This document shows positions 47,714 to 55,711 of a stretch of DNA of 64,000 nt, piece after piece. This stretch comes from Aureibaculum flavum (GTDB lineage Bacteria; Bacteroidota; Bacteroidia; Flavobacteriales; Flavobacteriaceae). The stretch lies in assembly GCF_016406085.1 (NCBI RefSeq), contig NZ_JAEHFJ010000002.1:598091-662090 (forward strand). Direction: 5' to 3'. Below the pieces are notes generated by a model. It was given only the letters and a program-made list of their open reading frames with translations, ran no database searches and had not been told where the DNA came from. Both the position numbers and the translations under genes were made by a program. Position 1 is the first letter of the stretch. Every line of letters begins with the position of its first letter.

Positions 47714-48214
47714 ATGATTAGAATTTTCATTTGTACATTATTTACCTTTAGTTCATTATTACTTTTTAGTCAAGAGATTGAAGTGGTCAATGGATCAGAT
47801 GAGGGTGAAGAGGTTCCTTTCGCTATAATTGAAGATGTTCCAACTTTCCCAGGCTGTGAAGAATTGGAAAAACATCTTCAAAAAAATTGCTTTCAAACTA
47901 AAATTCTAAAACATGTTGTTAAGAATTTTGATGCTAATTTGGCAAATGAGCTGGGACTCCCCTCAGGTAAAACTCGAATAGTTGTTATGTTTACAATTGC
48001 ATCTGAGGGCGTAGTTACAGACATTAGAGCTCGAGGAGCACATGAAAGACTAGAACTTGAAGGAATAAGAGTTATTAATGCACTTCCTAAGATGAAACCT
48101 GGAAAATTAAAAGGTAGACCTGTTAATGTAAAATACACATTGCCGATTACCTTATTGGTTGAAAAAACAACAAAAAATGAAGAAACCAAAGAGGAGGTAA
48201 TTAATAAAAATTAG
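47714..48214 (+). CDS. Secreted TonB C-terminal-domain protein without membrane anchor
   Basis: A protein of 166 residues. It begins with a signal peptide (TFSSLLLFSQ) instead of the TonB anchor, has no proline spacer, and goes straight into the C-terminal domain: VPFAIIEDVPTFPGCEELE, second cysteine in KNCFQ, and VNVKYTLPITLLVEK. The domain is close to those of the tonB genes at 29.6-32.3 kb. Free in the periplasm it cannot transmit force by itself; it might bind TonB boxes or peptidoglycan. The 2TM gene begins only a few bases downstream. Confidence 0.82.
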   Translation: MIRIFICTLFTFSSLLLFSQEIEVVNGSDEGEEVPFAIIEDVPTFPGCEELEKHLQKNCFQTKILKHVVKNFDANLANELGLPSGKTRIVVMFTIASEGVVTDIRARGAHERLELEGIRVINALPKMKPGKLKGRPVNVKYTLPITLLVEKTTKNEETKEEVINKN

Positions 48215-48219
48215 ATGTG

Positions 48220-48603
48220 ATGGAAAAAGAACAAATTGAAATATATGAAAAAGCCCGGAAAAGGGTAAGGCAAAAAAAGAGATTATATTATCATTTTATT
48301 GTATTTTTAGTTGGTTCTCTATTTATAATAGTATTAAACACTTTTTTTAAAGTTGGAAGCCAATATGGTGAATGGTTTAAATATGTGGTTGCCCTTTGGC
48401 TTTTAATATGGATATTTCATTTTATTAATGTTTTTGTTACTAATAAGTTTTTTGGAAAAGAATGGGAACGTATTGAAACTGAGAAATTAATGGACAAACA
48501 CGAAATGAAATCGGATAAATTAGAAAGAGAACTTATTAAACAGGGAGTTATAACTCCTAATGATAAAATTTCTGGTTCAGAAAAAAAAACTCTAAACCAT
48601 TGA
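48220..48603 (+). CDS. 2TM domain membrane protein
   Basis: ATG 48220 is preferred over the GTG three bases earlier. The 127-residue product has a basic helix (YEKARKRVRQKKRLYYH), two membrane helices (about 25-44, 56-75), and a charged tail. This is the 2TM domain common in Flavobacteria and found fused to histidine kinases elsewhere; its function alone is unknown. Its TGA stop overlaps the TTG start of folA. Confidence 0.8.
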   Translation: MEKEQIEIYEKARKRVRQKKRLYYHFIVFLVGSLFIIVLNTFFKVGSQYGEWFKYVVALWLLIWIFHFINVFVTNKFFGKEWERIETEKLMDKHEMKSDKLERELIKQGVITPNDKISGSEKKTLNH

Positions 48604-49079
48604 TAACTGTTATTGCCGCAATTGGCAAAAATCGGGAACTAGGAAAGAATAATGAATTAATTTGGCACTTGCCGGATGATTTAAAACGTTTTAAGAAAGT
48701 AACTTCTGGACATGATGTAATTATGGGTAGAAAAACTTTTGAATCATTAGGTAAAGCCTTACCGAATAGAACAAATATTGTAATTACTAGAAACAAGAAC
48801 TATAAAGCAGAAAATTGTGTTGTAGTCAACTCCATTGAAGAAGCTATTAAAATTTCTACTGATACGAACCCTTATATTTTAGGTGGAGCTCAAATTTATT
48901 CTCAAGCTATTAAAATAGCCGATGAACTTGATTTGACTTTTGTAGATGCTTCATTTGATGCTGATGCTTTTTTTCCTGAAATAGATACTACTATCTGGAA
49001 AGAAAAACATCGTGAAGATTTCTTAGCAGATGAAAAACATAAATATAATTATAGTTTTATTCTTTATAATAGGAAGTAA
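48600..49079 (+). CDS. folA: Dihydrofolate reductase
   Basis: Reduces dihydrofolate to tetrahydrofolate, closing the cycle with ThyA. It has 159 residues. The start is TTG 48600, overlapping the previous stop (CATTGA), which gives the conserved opening ITVIAAIGKNRELGKNN. Other signatures are WHLPDDLKRFKKVTSG, GRKTFESLG and YILGGAQIYSQA. Translation is probably coupled to the 2TM gene. Confidence 0.96.
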   Translation: MITVIAAIGKNRELGKNNELIWHLPDDLKRFKKVTSGHDVIMGRKTFESLGKALPNRTNIVITRNKNYKAENCVVVNSIEEAIKISTDTNPYILGGAQIYSQAIKIADELDLTFVDASFDADAFFPEIDTTIWKEKHREDFLADEKHKYNYSFILYNRK

Positions 49080-49090
49080 TTAGACATAAA

Positions 49091-49118
49091 AAAAAGTGAG
49101 CCACTACACTCACTTTTT
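49091..49118. terminator. Terminator, first secreted-protein gene (copy 1)
   Basis: AAAAAGTGAG (49091-49100) pairs with CTCACTTTTT (49109-49118) around CCACTACA. A and T tracts on both sides let it serve folA and the convergent gene. Confidence 0.85.
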
Positions 49119-49169
49119 ACTCAAACTAACTAATCAAATATCTATGATATTAACTTATCATAAATTTCT

Positions 49170-49748
49170 TTATATTTTAATTTCTTTTTCAAATGACATA
49201 TCCTTATTTGAGAGTACAACTCTATATTTCCCAGCTATACTTGAAGAAAAATCATATACTTTATTAAATATTTGGTCATTTTCAATTTTCTCAGAATAAA
49301 CCAAATCTCCATTTTCATAAAAAATACTTAAGCCTAAGAATTCAGAGTCTAAAATTGTTTTTTGAACTGTTAAGAGTCCATCGTTGTTTACAACTGAAGG
49401 CTTAAAAAAGATAGATTCATTTTCTTTATCAAAAACAACCTTATTCTTAGTTACATCAAATGGAATTAATTTAATTTGATACTCCTTATCTAATTCAAAA
49501 ATATAATTACCGTCTGGTAATGCTGTTAAATCAAATTTCTTTGAATAATTTCCATTAATTTGAATTGTCTCTTTGTAAAGAATCAAACCATTATTGTCTT
49601 TTATACTCAATACAGAACCTTCTGTTACATCATTTAATGTTACGTTAGTAACATCATCATTTTCGTTAGTTACAATTTCATTTGCATAACTAATCATAGT
49701 AGTACATAATACTACTAATACTAAACTTTTTTTGATCACGTTTTTCAT
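49170..49748 (-). CDS. Small secreted protein A, copy 1 (two T9SS-tail-like repeats)
   Basis: A protein of 192 residues of unrecognised family. A signal peptide (LVVLCTTMISYA) is followed by two similar beta-sandwich-like halves, about 45-99 and 138-192. In both, LSI...NG.(I/L)(L/V)Y.E.I is followed by an FDL or YDF segment and then G.Y.(F/V).L. This pattern recalls the C-terminal sorting domain of T9SS cargo, but there is no passenger domain. The protein is identical to copy 2 at 51019. It has its own promoter and terminator. Confidence 0.85.
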   Translation of the reverse strand: MKNVIKKSLVLVVLCTTMISYANEIVTNENDDVTNVTLNDVTEGSVLSIKDNNGLILYKETIQINGNYSKKFDLTALPDGNYIFELDKEYQIKLIPFDVTKNKVVFDKENESIFFKPSVVNNDGLLTVQKTILDSEFLGLSIFYENGDLVYSEKIENDQIFNKVYDFSSSIAGKYRVVLSNKDMSFEKEIKI

Positions 49749-49778
49749 GTTTTTATTTTTTTAGAATTAATTACACTA

Positions 49779-49848
49779 CAAATGTATGGGGACTTCTACT
49801 TTTAGAAAACATCAATATTAATACATATCTGTAGTATATTAACACAAT
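49779..49848 (-). promoter_or_regulatory. Promoter and conserved upstream element of protein A copy 1
   Basis: On the minus strand TACATTTG (49779-49786) is an exact -7 box about 30 bases before the ATG. A 45-base element (49804-49848), containing TACATATCTGTAGTATATTA on the plus strand, covers the -33 region and beyond. It recurs before all four genes of the family. Confidence 0.65.
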
Positions 49849-50009
49849 ACAAGTCGCAAATAAATATACTTGTTAATTTAGTATATATTCAGGTTAACTT
49901 TCCGTAGTTTCATAAAATTATGATTTGAATAGAAATAAGTTATTATGCATTACTCAACCTAAAGCTTGTTCCAATTCTTTTAAACCATAGTGTTGATTTT
50001 TAAACAAAA

Positions 50010-50037
50010 AAAAAGTGAGCCACAACACTCACTTTTT
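50010..50037 (-). terminator. Terminator, protein B copy 1
   Basis: AAAAAGTGAG (50010-50019) and CTCACTTTTT (50028-50037) around CCACAACA; same stem as at the other family genes. Confidence 0.85.
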
Positions 50038-50087
50038 ACTCAAACTAACTAATTAAATATTTATGAATTTTATATCACAAATGTCAT

Positions 50088-50669
50088 TTATAGATTTATT
50101 TCTTTTATAAATGTTCTATCTTCAGTTGATAACAACACTTTATATTTACCATTTAAACTTTTCGAAAAATCATACGTCTTATTTATTAACTTTTCATTGT
50201 TAAATTTCTCTGAATGCACTAAGTCTCCATTTTCAAAATAAATTTTTATGTTCAATCCCTTTTCAGAATTTAGAATCGTTTTTTGGATTCTTAACATATT
50301 ATTTTCAAGAACCATCGCTGGTTTAAAAATTACTGTTTGATTTTCATCATTAAGATTTACAACATTACGTTTTACATTAAAGGGTATAGATTTAATTTCA
50401 AAATCTTTATCCAATTCAAAAATATAAGTTCCATCAGGCAATGAAGTCAAATCAAACTTCTTTGAATAATCACCACTTACTTTTATAGTTTCTTTATAAA
50501 GAATTAAACCATGAACATCTTTTATACTCAATACAGAACCTTCTGTTACATCATTTAATGTTACTTTAGTAGCATCATCATTTTCGTTAGTTACAATTTC
50601 ACTTGCATAACTAAACATAGTAGTACATAATACTACTAATACTATACTGTTTTTTATTATTTGTTTCAT
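50088..50669 (-). CDS. Small secreted protein B, copy 1 (paralogue of A)
   Basis: A protein of 193 residues. It shares signal peptide, spacing and both beta repeats with protein A, and parts are identical (VTLNDVTEGSVLSIKD; the LPDG.Y motif), but the second half has diverged (KGLNIKIYFENGDLVHSEKF). So B arose from A, or the reverse, by an older duplication. It is identical in sequence to copy 2 at 51937. Function unknown; secretion and small size suggest a periplasmic or surface role. Confidence 0.85.
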   Translation of the reverse strand: MKQIIKNSIVLVVLCTTMFSYASEIVTNENDDATKVTLNDVTEGSVLSIKDVHGLILYKETIKVSGDYSKKFDLTSLPDGTYIFELDKDFEIKSIPFNVKRNVVNLNDENQTVIFKPAMVLENNMLRIQKTILNSEKGLNIKIYFENGDLVHSEKFNNEKLINKTYDFSKSLNGKYKVLLSTEDRTFIKEINL

Positions 50670-50698
50670 CTTTTCTTTTTTTAGAATTATTTACACTA

Positions 50699-50768
50699 CA
50701 AATGTATGAGGGCTTCTACTTTTAGAAAACATCAATATTAATACATATCTATAGTATATTAACACAAT
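50699..50768 (-). promoter_or_regulatory. Promoter and conserved upstream element of protein B copy 1
   Basis: TACATTTG on the minus strand (50699-50706), then the 45-base element (50724-50768) with one change from that of protein A (A for G in TACATATCTATAG). Confidence 0.65.
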
Positions 50769-50939
50769 AAAATCAACATAGGATAAGTAAAGTTAATTTA
50801 ACATATATTAAGGTTAACTATCCGTAGTTTTCTTAAAATTGGAATTGAATAGAAATAGATTCATTTAATAATACTTATCCCTAAAACCTATCGTCCGTTG
50901 TTAATTAATTTAACCATGGAATTCACTTTTAAACACAAA

Positions 50940-50967
50940 AAAAAGTGAGCCACTACACTCACTTTTT
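50940..50967 (-). terminator. Terminator, protein A copy 2
   Basis: Same hairpin as at 49091-49118: AAAAAGTGAG and CTCACTTTTT around CCACTACA. Confidence 0.85.
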
Positions 50968-51018
50968 ACTCAAACTAACTAATCAAATATCTATGATATT
51001 AACTTATCATAAATTTCT

Positions 51019-51597
51019 TTATATTTTAATTTCTTTTTCAAATGACATATCCTTATTTGAGAGTACAACTCTATATTTCCCAGCTATACTTGAAGAAAAA
51101 TCGTATACTTTATTAAATATTTGGTCATTTTCAATTTTCTCAGAATAAACCAAATCTCCATTTTCATAAAAAATACTTAAGCCTAAGAATTCAGAGTCTA
51201 AAATTGTTTTTTGAACTGTTAAGAGTCCATCGTTGTTTACAACTGAAGGCTTAAAAAATATAGATTCATTTTCTTTATCAAAAACAACCTTATTCTTAGT
51301 TACATCAAATGGAATTAATTTAATTTGATACTCCTTATCTAATTCAAAAATATAATTACCGTCTGGTAATGCTGTTAAATCAAATTTCTTTGAATAATTT
51401 CCATTAATTTGAATTGTCTCTTTGTAAAGAATCAAACCATTATTGTCTTTTATACTCAATACAGAACCTTCTGTTACATCATTTAATGTTACGTTAGTAA
51501 CATCATCATTTTCGTTAGTTACAATTTCATTTGCATAACTAATCATAGTAGTACATAATACTACTAATACTAAACTTTTTTTGATCACGTTTTTCAT
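51019..51597 (-). CDS. Small secreted protein A, copy 2
   Basis: The 192-residue product is identical to that at 49170. The DNA differs at two silent positions (51103, 51259). Signal peptide and two beta repeats as described for copy 1. It has its own -7 box and upstream element. Keeping two identical copies could raise dosage, or the duplication may simply be very recent. Confidence 0.85.
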   Translation of the reverse strand: MKNVIKKSLVLVVLCTTMISYANEIVTNENDDVTNVTLNDVTEGSVLSIKDNNGLILYKETIQINGNYSKKFDLTALPDGNYIFELDKEYQIKLIPFDVTKNKVVFDKENESIFFKPSVVNNDGLLTVQKTILDSEFLGLSIFYENGDLVYSEKIENDQIFNKVYDFSSSIAGKYRVVLSNKDMSFEKEIKI

Positions 51598-51627
51598 GTT
51601 TTTATTTTTTTAGAATTAATTACACTA

Positions 51628-51697
51628 CAAATGTATGGGGACTTCTACTTTTAGAAAACATCAATATTAATACATATCTGTAGTATATTAACACAAT
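51628..51697 (-). promoter_or_regulatory. Promoter and conserved upstream element of protein A copy 2
   Basis: TACATTTG on the minus strand (51628-51635) and the 45-base element (51653-51697), identical to copy 1. Confidence 0.65.
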
Positions 51698-51858
51698 ACA
51701 AGTCGCAAATAAATATACTTGTTAATTTAGTATATATTCAGGTTAACTTTCCGTAGTTTCATAAAATTATGATTTGAATAGAAATAAGTTATTATGCATT
51801 ACTCAACCTAAAGCTTGTTCCAATTCTTTTAAACCATAGTGTTGATTTTTAAACAAAA

Positions 51859-51886
51859 AAAAAGTGAGCCACAACACTCACTTTTT
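51859..51886 (-). terminator. Terminator, protein B copy 2
   Basis: Same hairpin as at 50010-50037. Confidence 0.85.
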
Positions 51887-51936
51887 ACTCAAACTAACTA
51901 ATTAAATATTTATGAATTTTATATCACAAATGTCAT

Positions 51937-52518
51937 TTATAGATTTATTTCTTTTATAAATGTTCTATCTTCAGTTGATAACAACACTTTATATTTACCA
52001 TTTAAACTTTTCGAAAAATCATACGTCTTATTTATTAACTTTTCATTGTTAAATTTCTCTGAATGCACTAAGTCTCCATTTTCAAAATAAATTTTTATGT
52101 TCAATCCCTTTTCAGAATTTAGAATCGTTTTTTGGATTCTTAACATATTATTTTCAAGAACCATCGCTGGTTTAAAAATTACTGTTTGATTTTCATCATT
52201 AAGATTTACAACATTACGTTTTACATTAAAGGGTATAGATTTAATTTCAAAATCTTTATCCAATTCAAAAATATAAGTTCCATCAGGCAATGAAGTCAAA
52301 TCAAACTTCTTTGAATAATCACCACTTACTTTTATAGTTTCTTTATAAAGAATTAAACCATGAACATCTTTTATACTCAATACAGAACCTTCTGTTACAT
52401 CATTTAATGTTACTTTAGTAGCATCATCATTTTCGTTAGTTACAATTTCACTTGCATAACTAAACATAGTAGTACATAATACTACTAATACTATACTGTT
52501 TTTTATTATTTGTTTCAT
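51937..52518 (-). CDS. Small secreted protein B, copy 2
   Basis: The 193-residue product is identical to that at 50088, and I saw no DNA difference in the coding region. It is the copy nearest the AraC-type regulator and divergent from it. Its upstream region departs from that of copy 1 right after the -7 box, yet the 45-base element is kept, with one change. Confidence 0.85.
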   Translation of the reverse strand: MKQIIKNSIVLVVLCTTMFSYASEIVTNENDDATKVTLNDVTEGSVLSIKDVHGLILYKETIKVSGDYSKKFDLTSLPDGTYIFELDKDFEIKSIPFNVKRNVVNLNDENQTVIFKPAMVLENNMLRIQKTILNSEKGLNIKIYFENGDLVHSEKFNNEKLINKTYDFSKSLNGKYKVLLSTEDRTFIKEINL

Positions 52519-52547
52519 CTTTTCTTTTTTTAGAATTATTTACACTA

Positions 52548-52617
52548 CAAATGTATAGCGATATATAACTCTAGAAAACATCAATTTTAATACATATCTA
52601 TAGTATATTAACACAAT
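52548..52617 (-). promoter_or_regulatory. Promoter and conserved upstream element of protein B copy 2
   Basis: TACATTTG on the minus strand (52548-52555). The next 17 bases differ from the other copies, but the element at 52573-52617 is preserved (CATCAATTTTAATACATATC in part). Conservation inside diverged sequence points to selection on the element. Confidence 0.65.
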
Positions 52618-52696
52618 TAACTCACACAACAATCAAAAATGTTAAAATAGAACACAATATTGTTAAATGTCTATAGGTTTACCAAATAATATCTCG

Positions 52697-52704
52697 TAAT
52701 TTTG
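52697..52704 (+). promoter_or_regulatory. -7 box of the AraC-type regulator gene
   Basis: TAATTTTG is an exact TAnnTTTG match ending 17 bases before ATG 52722. No matching -33 element is seen, which would fit a weak or activator-dependent promoter. Confidence 0.5.
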
Positions 52705-52721
52705 TAACAATAATATATAAT

Positions 52722-53606
52722 ATGACAATGATTAAGAAACCAACTTTTGAAAAGATAAGTCCAAATTTTGGAAGTTCTGTTTTGGTAATGCAGCATACGA
52801 AAAAAATAAAAAACAAGAACTCCGCATTTTGGCACTTTCACCCAGAAATAGAATTAGTATATGTTGATAAAGGAAAAGGAAAGAGACATATAGGTAATCA
52901 CTTGTCATATTTCAATAACAGTCAACTCATATTAATTGGATCTAACTTACCGCATAATGGATTTGCAGATCGTCTTACCACCAGAGGTACAGAAACAATT
53001 GTGCAATTTAAACCGGATTTCTTAGGAGAAAACTTTTTTAAGATTCCAGAAATGAATGCGATCGATTTATTGTTAGAAAAAGCTAAAAAAGGATTACTAT
53101 ACAGACCTGAAACAAAAGAAATTGTTGGACCCAAAATTCAACACTTAATTGATTTAAAAGGGTTTGAGAGGATAAGCCTATTACTTGAAATCTTAAACGA
53201 TTTAGCCAAAGCAGAAGATTATACATTACTAAATGTAGATGGCTTTTCTTTTGAAACAGAGGCTCAAGACAGTGCTAAAATTGATATGATTTTTAAGCAT
53301 ATCAATACCAATTTTCAACGACCGATTCCATTAGACGAAATAGCAGATAAAGTAAGTATGACTGTACCTGCATTTTGTAGGTATTTTAAAAAAGCTACGG
53401 GTAAAACTTTTACAAAGCTAGTAAATGAATATCGAGTTGTACACGCAACCAAATTACTCTCAGAAAGTCAATCAAGTATAACAGACATCTGTTTTGAGTG
53501 TGGTTTTAATAATTTTTCACACTTCAACAAATTATTTAATGAGATTACAGGAAAAAGTGCCTCTAAATATAGAAGTGAAATAAAACACTTAATCAAGCAA
53601 GGCTAA
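52722..53606 (+). CDS. AraC-family transcriptional regulator with cupin sensor domain
   Basis: A protein of 294 residues. The N-terminal cupin-like domain (about 25-110; FWHFHPEIELVYVDKGKGKRHIG) would bind a small ligand. The C-terminal AraC DNA-binding domain (about 190-288) has two helix-turn-helix motifs, IPLDEIADKVSMTVPAFCRY and SITDICFECGFNNFSHFNKL. It is divergent from the four secreted-protein genes, so it is their likely regulator; the 45-base element upstream of each is a candidate binding site. Its stop abuts that of the convergent sppA. Confidence 0.9.
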   Translation: MTMIKKPTFEKISPNFGSSVLVMQHTKKIKNKNSAFWHFHPEIELVYVDKGKGKRHIGNHLSYFNNSQLILIGSNLPHNGFADRLTTRGTETIVQFKPDFLGENFFKIPEMNAIDLLLEKAKKGLLYRPETKEIVGPKIQHLIDLKGFERISLLLEILNDLAKAEDYTLLNVDGFSFETEAQDSAKIDMIFKHINTNFQRPIPLDEIADKVSMTVPAFCRYFKKATGKTFTKLVNEYRVVHATKLLSESQSSITDICFECGFNNFSHFNKLFNEITGKSASKYRSEIKHLIKQG

Positions 53607-55367
53607 TTATTTAATTTTTAACTCAAACGGCATTCTCGCTTGCACACCCTCTAGAGTTGAAAACTCTTTTATGCTTTTATAAATCCGATAATTTTCAACT
53701 CCCAATTCTTCTTTTAAAATACTTTCTTTACTCATTCTAATAAAAGAAAGCGGATTAAATGTATCTTTAAAATCAGTTTTATAACGTGGGTAATTGGTAA
53801 TACCAAAATCAGTTATTTCTGCTAACTCTGCTGCCCTATTAACTGCGTCATTTAAACTTCCTAACTTATCTACTAAACCATTTTCTAAGGCTTCTACCCC
53901 TGTCCAAACTCTTCCTTGAGCTATACTATCAACCGCTGCTTCTGTCATATTTCTACCTTGAGCAACACGGCTTACAAAAGTTTTGTAAATACCTTCTACA
54001 CCCTCCTTAGCAACATTATAAAATTCGTCAGTCATCGGTTTAAAAGGACTGTAAGTAAATGAATTTTTATTAGTACCAACTTGTTCTGCATTAACACCGA
54101 TTTTTTTTGTTAATTCACTAAAATTGGGCATAATTCCAAAGACTCCAATAGAGCCAGTAATCGTAGTAGGCTCCGCTATAATTTCATTAGCATTACACGA
54201 AATATAATATCCTCCAGATGCAGCATAATTACCCATAGACACCACAAGAGGCTTTTCTTTTTTGGTTAATTCTAACTCTCTCCACATTAAATCAGAGGCT
54301 AAAGCACTACCACCTGGTGAATTCACTCTTAAAACTATCGCTTTAATTTTGTTATCTTTTCTTGCTTTTGTTAAGGCTTCAATAATTTTTTCTTGTCCAA
54401 CAACCTCTAGTGTTCCTTTACCGTATATTATTTCACCCTGTGCGTAGATAATGGCAATTTTATCAGATGCTGATGATTTTATTCTCCCCTTTCCTGTCGA
54501 TATATAATCAGAAATTGACAAGCTATTTAGTTTCTTATCATTTTCAATTCCAACCAAACTCTTCAATTTATCTGTATACTCATCGTTGTATAACTCATCA
54601 TCAACCATATTGTTCTCTATGGCCAACTGCGGAGTTCTTGCTAATAAGTCATCAGCGATAGCATTTATTTCTTCTACTGTTTTATTTCTACTTTCGGCAA
54701 TATCTACTACGATTTCATTCCAAATAGAATTCAAAAAAGAAGAAACTTGCTCTCTATTTGCTTCACTCATTTCATTGGCTAAAAACGGCTCAACTGCACT
54801 TTTATACTTACCATGACGAATAACCTCCATTTTTACACCTGACTTTTCTTGTAAGTCTTTGTAATATAAAATCTCCGTTGACAAGCCTCTAAAATCAACT
54901 TCTCCAACAGGGTTCACAAAAATAGAATCAGCCACTGAACTTAAATAATAATTACTTTGTAAGTAATAATCAGCATAGGCTGTTATAAATTTACCTGATT
55001 TCTTAAAATCTAATAATTTATCTCTAATAGCTTGTATTTGAGCTGTTCCTGCATTTACAAATAATGTATGAATACTTATTCCCTTAATTTTGTCGTCCGT
55101 TTCTGCATTTTCAATGGCATTTAAAATTTCTTGCAAACCCATCTTACCTCCGTCCATATCAAATATTTCAGCAAATGGATCACCACTTTTAGGAGCATAA
55201 TCTAATATTTGACTTTCTAAATTTAACTCCAACACAGAATTGCTTTTAACTGAAACAGCTGTATCTTCAGTAGAGGCTGATATAATAACCACCAATATTA
55301 CAAACATTAAACCTACTGCAATAAAAACTCCTAATATTGCTGCTAATAATTCCCTTAAAAATTTCAT
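53607..55367 (-). CDS. sppA: Signal peptide peptidase SppA, 67K type
   Basis: Inner-membrane serine protease that degrades cleaved signal peptides. It has 586 residues with an N-terminal membrane helix (about 8-30) and two peptidase S49 domains. The nucleophile serine is in NYAASGGYYIS of the second domain, and the general-base lysine is in RHGKYKSAVEPF of the first, as in the E. coli enzyme. It is convergent with the AraC gene. A candidate promoter lies about 200 bases upstream. Confidence 0.93.
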   Translation of the reverse strand: MKFLRELLAAILGVFIAVGLMFVILVVIISASTEDTAVSVKSNSVLELNLESQILDYAPKSGDPFAEIFDMDGGKMGLQEILNAIENAETDDKIKGISIHTLFVNAGTAQIQAIRDKLLDFKKSGKFITAYADYYLQSNYYLSSVADSIFVNPVGEVDFRGLSTEILYYKDLQEKSGVKMEVIRHGKYKSAVEPFLANEMSEANREQVSSFLNSIWNEIVVDIAESRNKTVEEINAIADDLLARTPQLAIENNMVDDELYNDEYTDKLKSLVGIENDKKLNSLSISDYISTGKGRIKSSASDKIAIIYAQGEIIYGKGTLEVVGQEKIIEALTKARKDNKIKAIVLRVNSPGGSALASDLMWRELELTKKEKPLVVSMGNYAASGGYYISCNANEIIAEPTTITGSIGVFGIMPNFSELTKKIGVNAEQVGTNKNSFTYSPFKPMTDEFYNVAKEGVEGIYKTFVSRVAQGRNMTEAAVDSIAQGRVWTGVEALENGLVDKLGSLNDAVNRAAELAEITDFGITNYPRYKTDFKDTFNPLSFIRMSKESILKEELGVENYRIYKSIKEFSTLEGVQARMPFELKIK

Positions 55368-55711
55368 GTATCTATATATTTATTTTTTTCAATTATAACA
55401 TGTGCTTTACAACTTATCATTCTCATCAAAATCATAATTTAACATGTTGATTCATTTTTCTTAATTACTTCTGAACCAAATCATCAATTTTACTTTCCTA
55501 ATAGGTCTTTTAAAGTTTTAAAATGTTACATCAAAATACTATTAACATTTTAAAATGTTTATAAATTGAGCGGCAAAGATAATCTTTTATCTAATGATTT
55601 TATTTTTCTTTGTACCACTTTCATGTGTTTTTATTTATAATTCTTTTCTGACACATGTTGATCGCCATTAATCTGTCGTTAAAATGACACTATTCTTTAT
55701 ATGCTCGTTAC
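55368..55711. other. Intergenic region between divergent sppA and folK fusion
   Basis: About 340 AT-rich bases. It holds the likely sppA -7 box at 55574-55581 and direct copies of TTTTAAAATGTT (55516-55527, 55548-55559) within 45 bases. No ORF or RNA gene is seen. Confidence 0.4.
55574..55581 (-). promoter_or_regulatory. -7 box of sppA
   Basis: TATCTTTG on the minus strand is an exact TAnnTTTG match. It implies a leader of about 200 bases before the sppA ATG. Confidence 0.45.

Larger units (their letters stand above)
49088..50707. repeat. Tandem duplication, copy 1 (1620 bp)
   Basis: This segment reappears at 50937-52556 (offset 1849). I find only two differences: A at 49254 versus G at 51103, and G at 49410 versus T at 51259, both silent in the coding frame. 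It carries two related secreted-protein genes with their terminators. The copies are separated by a 229-base spacer (50708-50936) that itself resembles the region between the two genes. Confidence 0.95.
50937..52556. repeat. Tandem duplication, copy 2 (1620 bp)
   Basis: Second copy of 49088-50707. Identity ends sharply at both sides: upstream of the A-run at 50937 and right after AATGTAT at 52550-52556, which is inside the promoter of protein B. Both copies keep intact genes, terminators and upstream elements. Confidence 0.95.

Noticed and set aside
47482..48214. Toxin-antitoxin pair
   Set aside because: The small gene looks antitoxin-like, but the following gene is clearly a TonB-domain protein with a signal peptide, not a toxin.
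49096..51148. Two identical plus-strand ORFs of 67 residues (49096-49299 and 50945-51148)
   Set aside because: They are antisense to the 3' ends of the duplicated secreted-protein genes, which have signal peptides, promoters and terminators; identity simply follows from the duplication.
49088..52556. CRISPR or satellite repeat array
   Set aside because: Units are 1.6 kb long and coding; there are no short regular repeats with unique spacers.
49088..52556. Assembly artefact as the source of the duplication
   Set aside because: The copies differ at two bases and have different flanks (upstream of the A-run and beyond the last promoter), so simple duplication by assembly is unlikely, though only long reads can exclude it.
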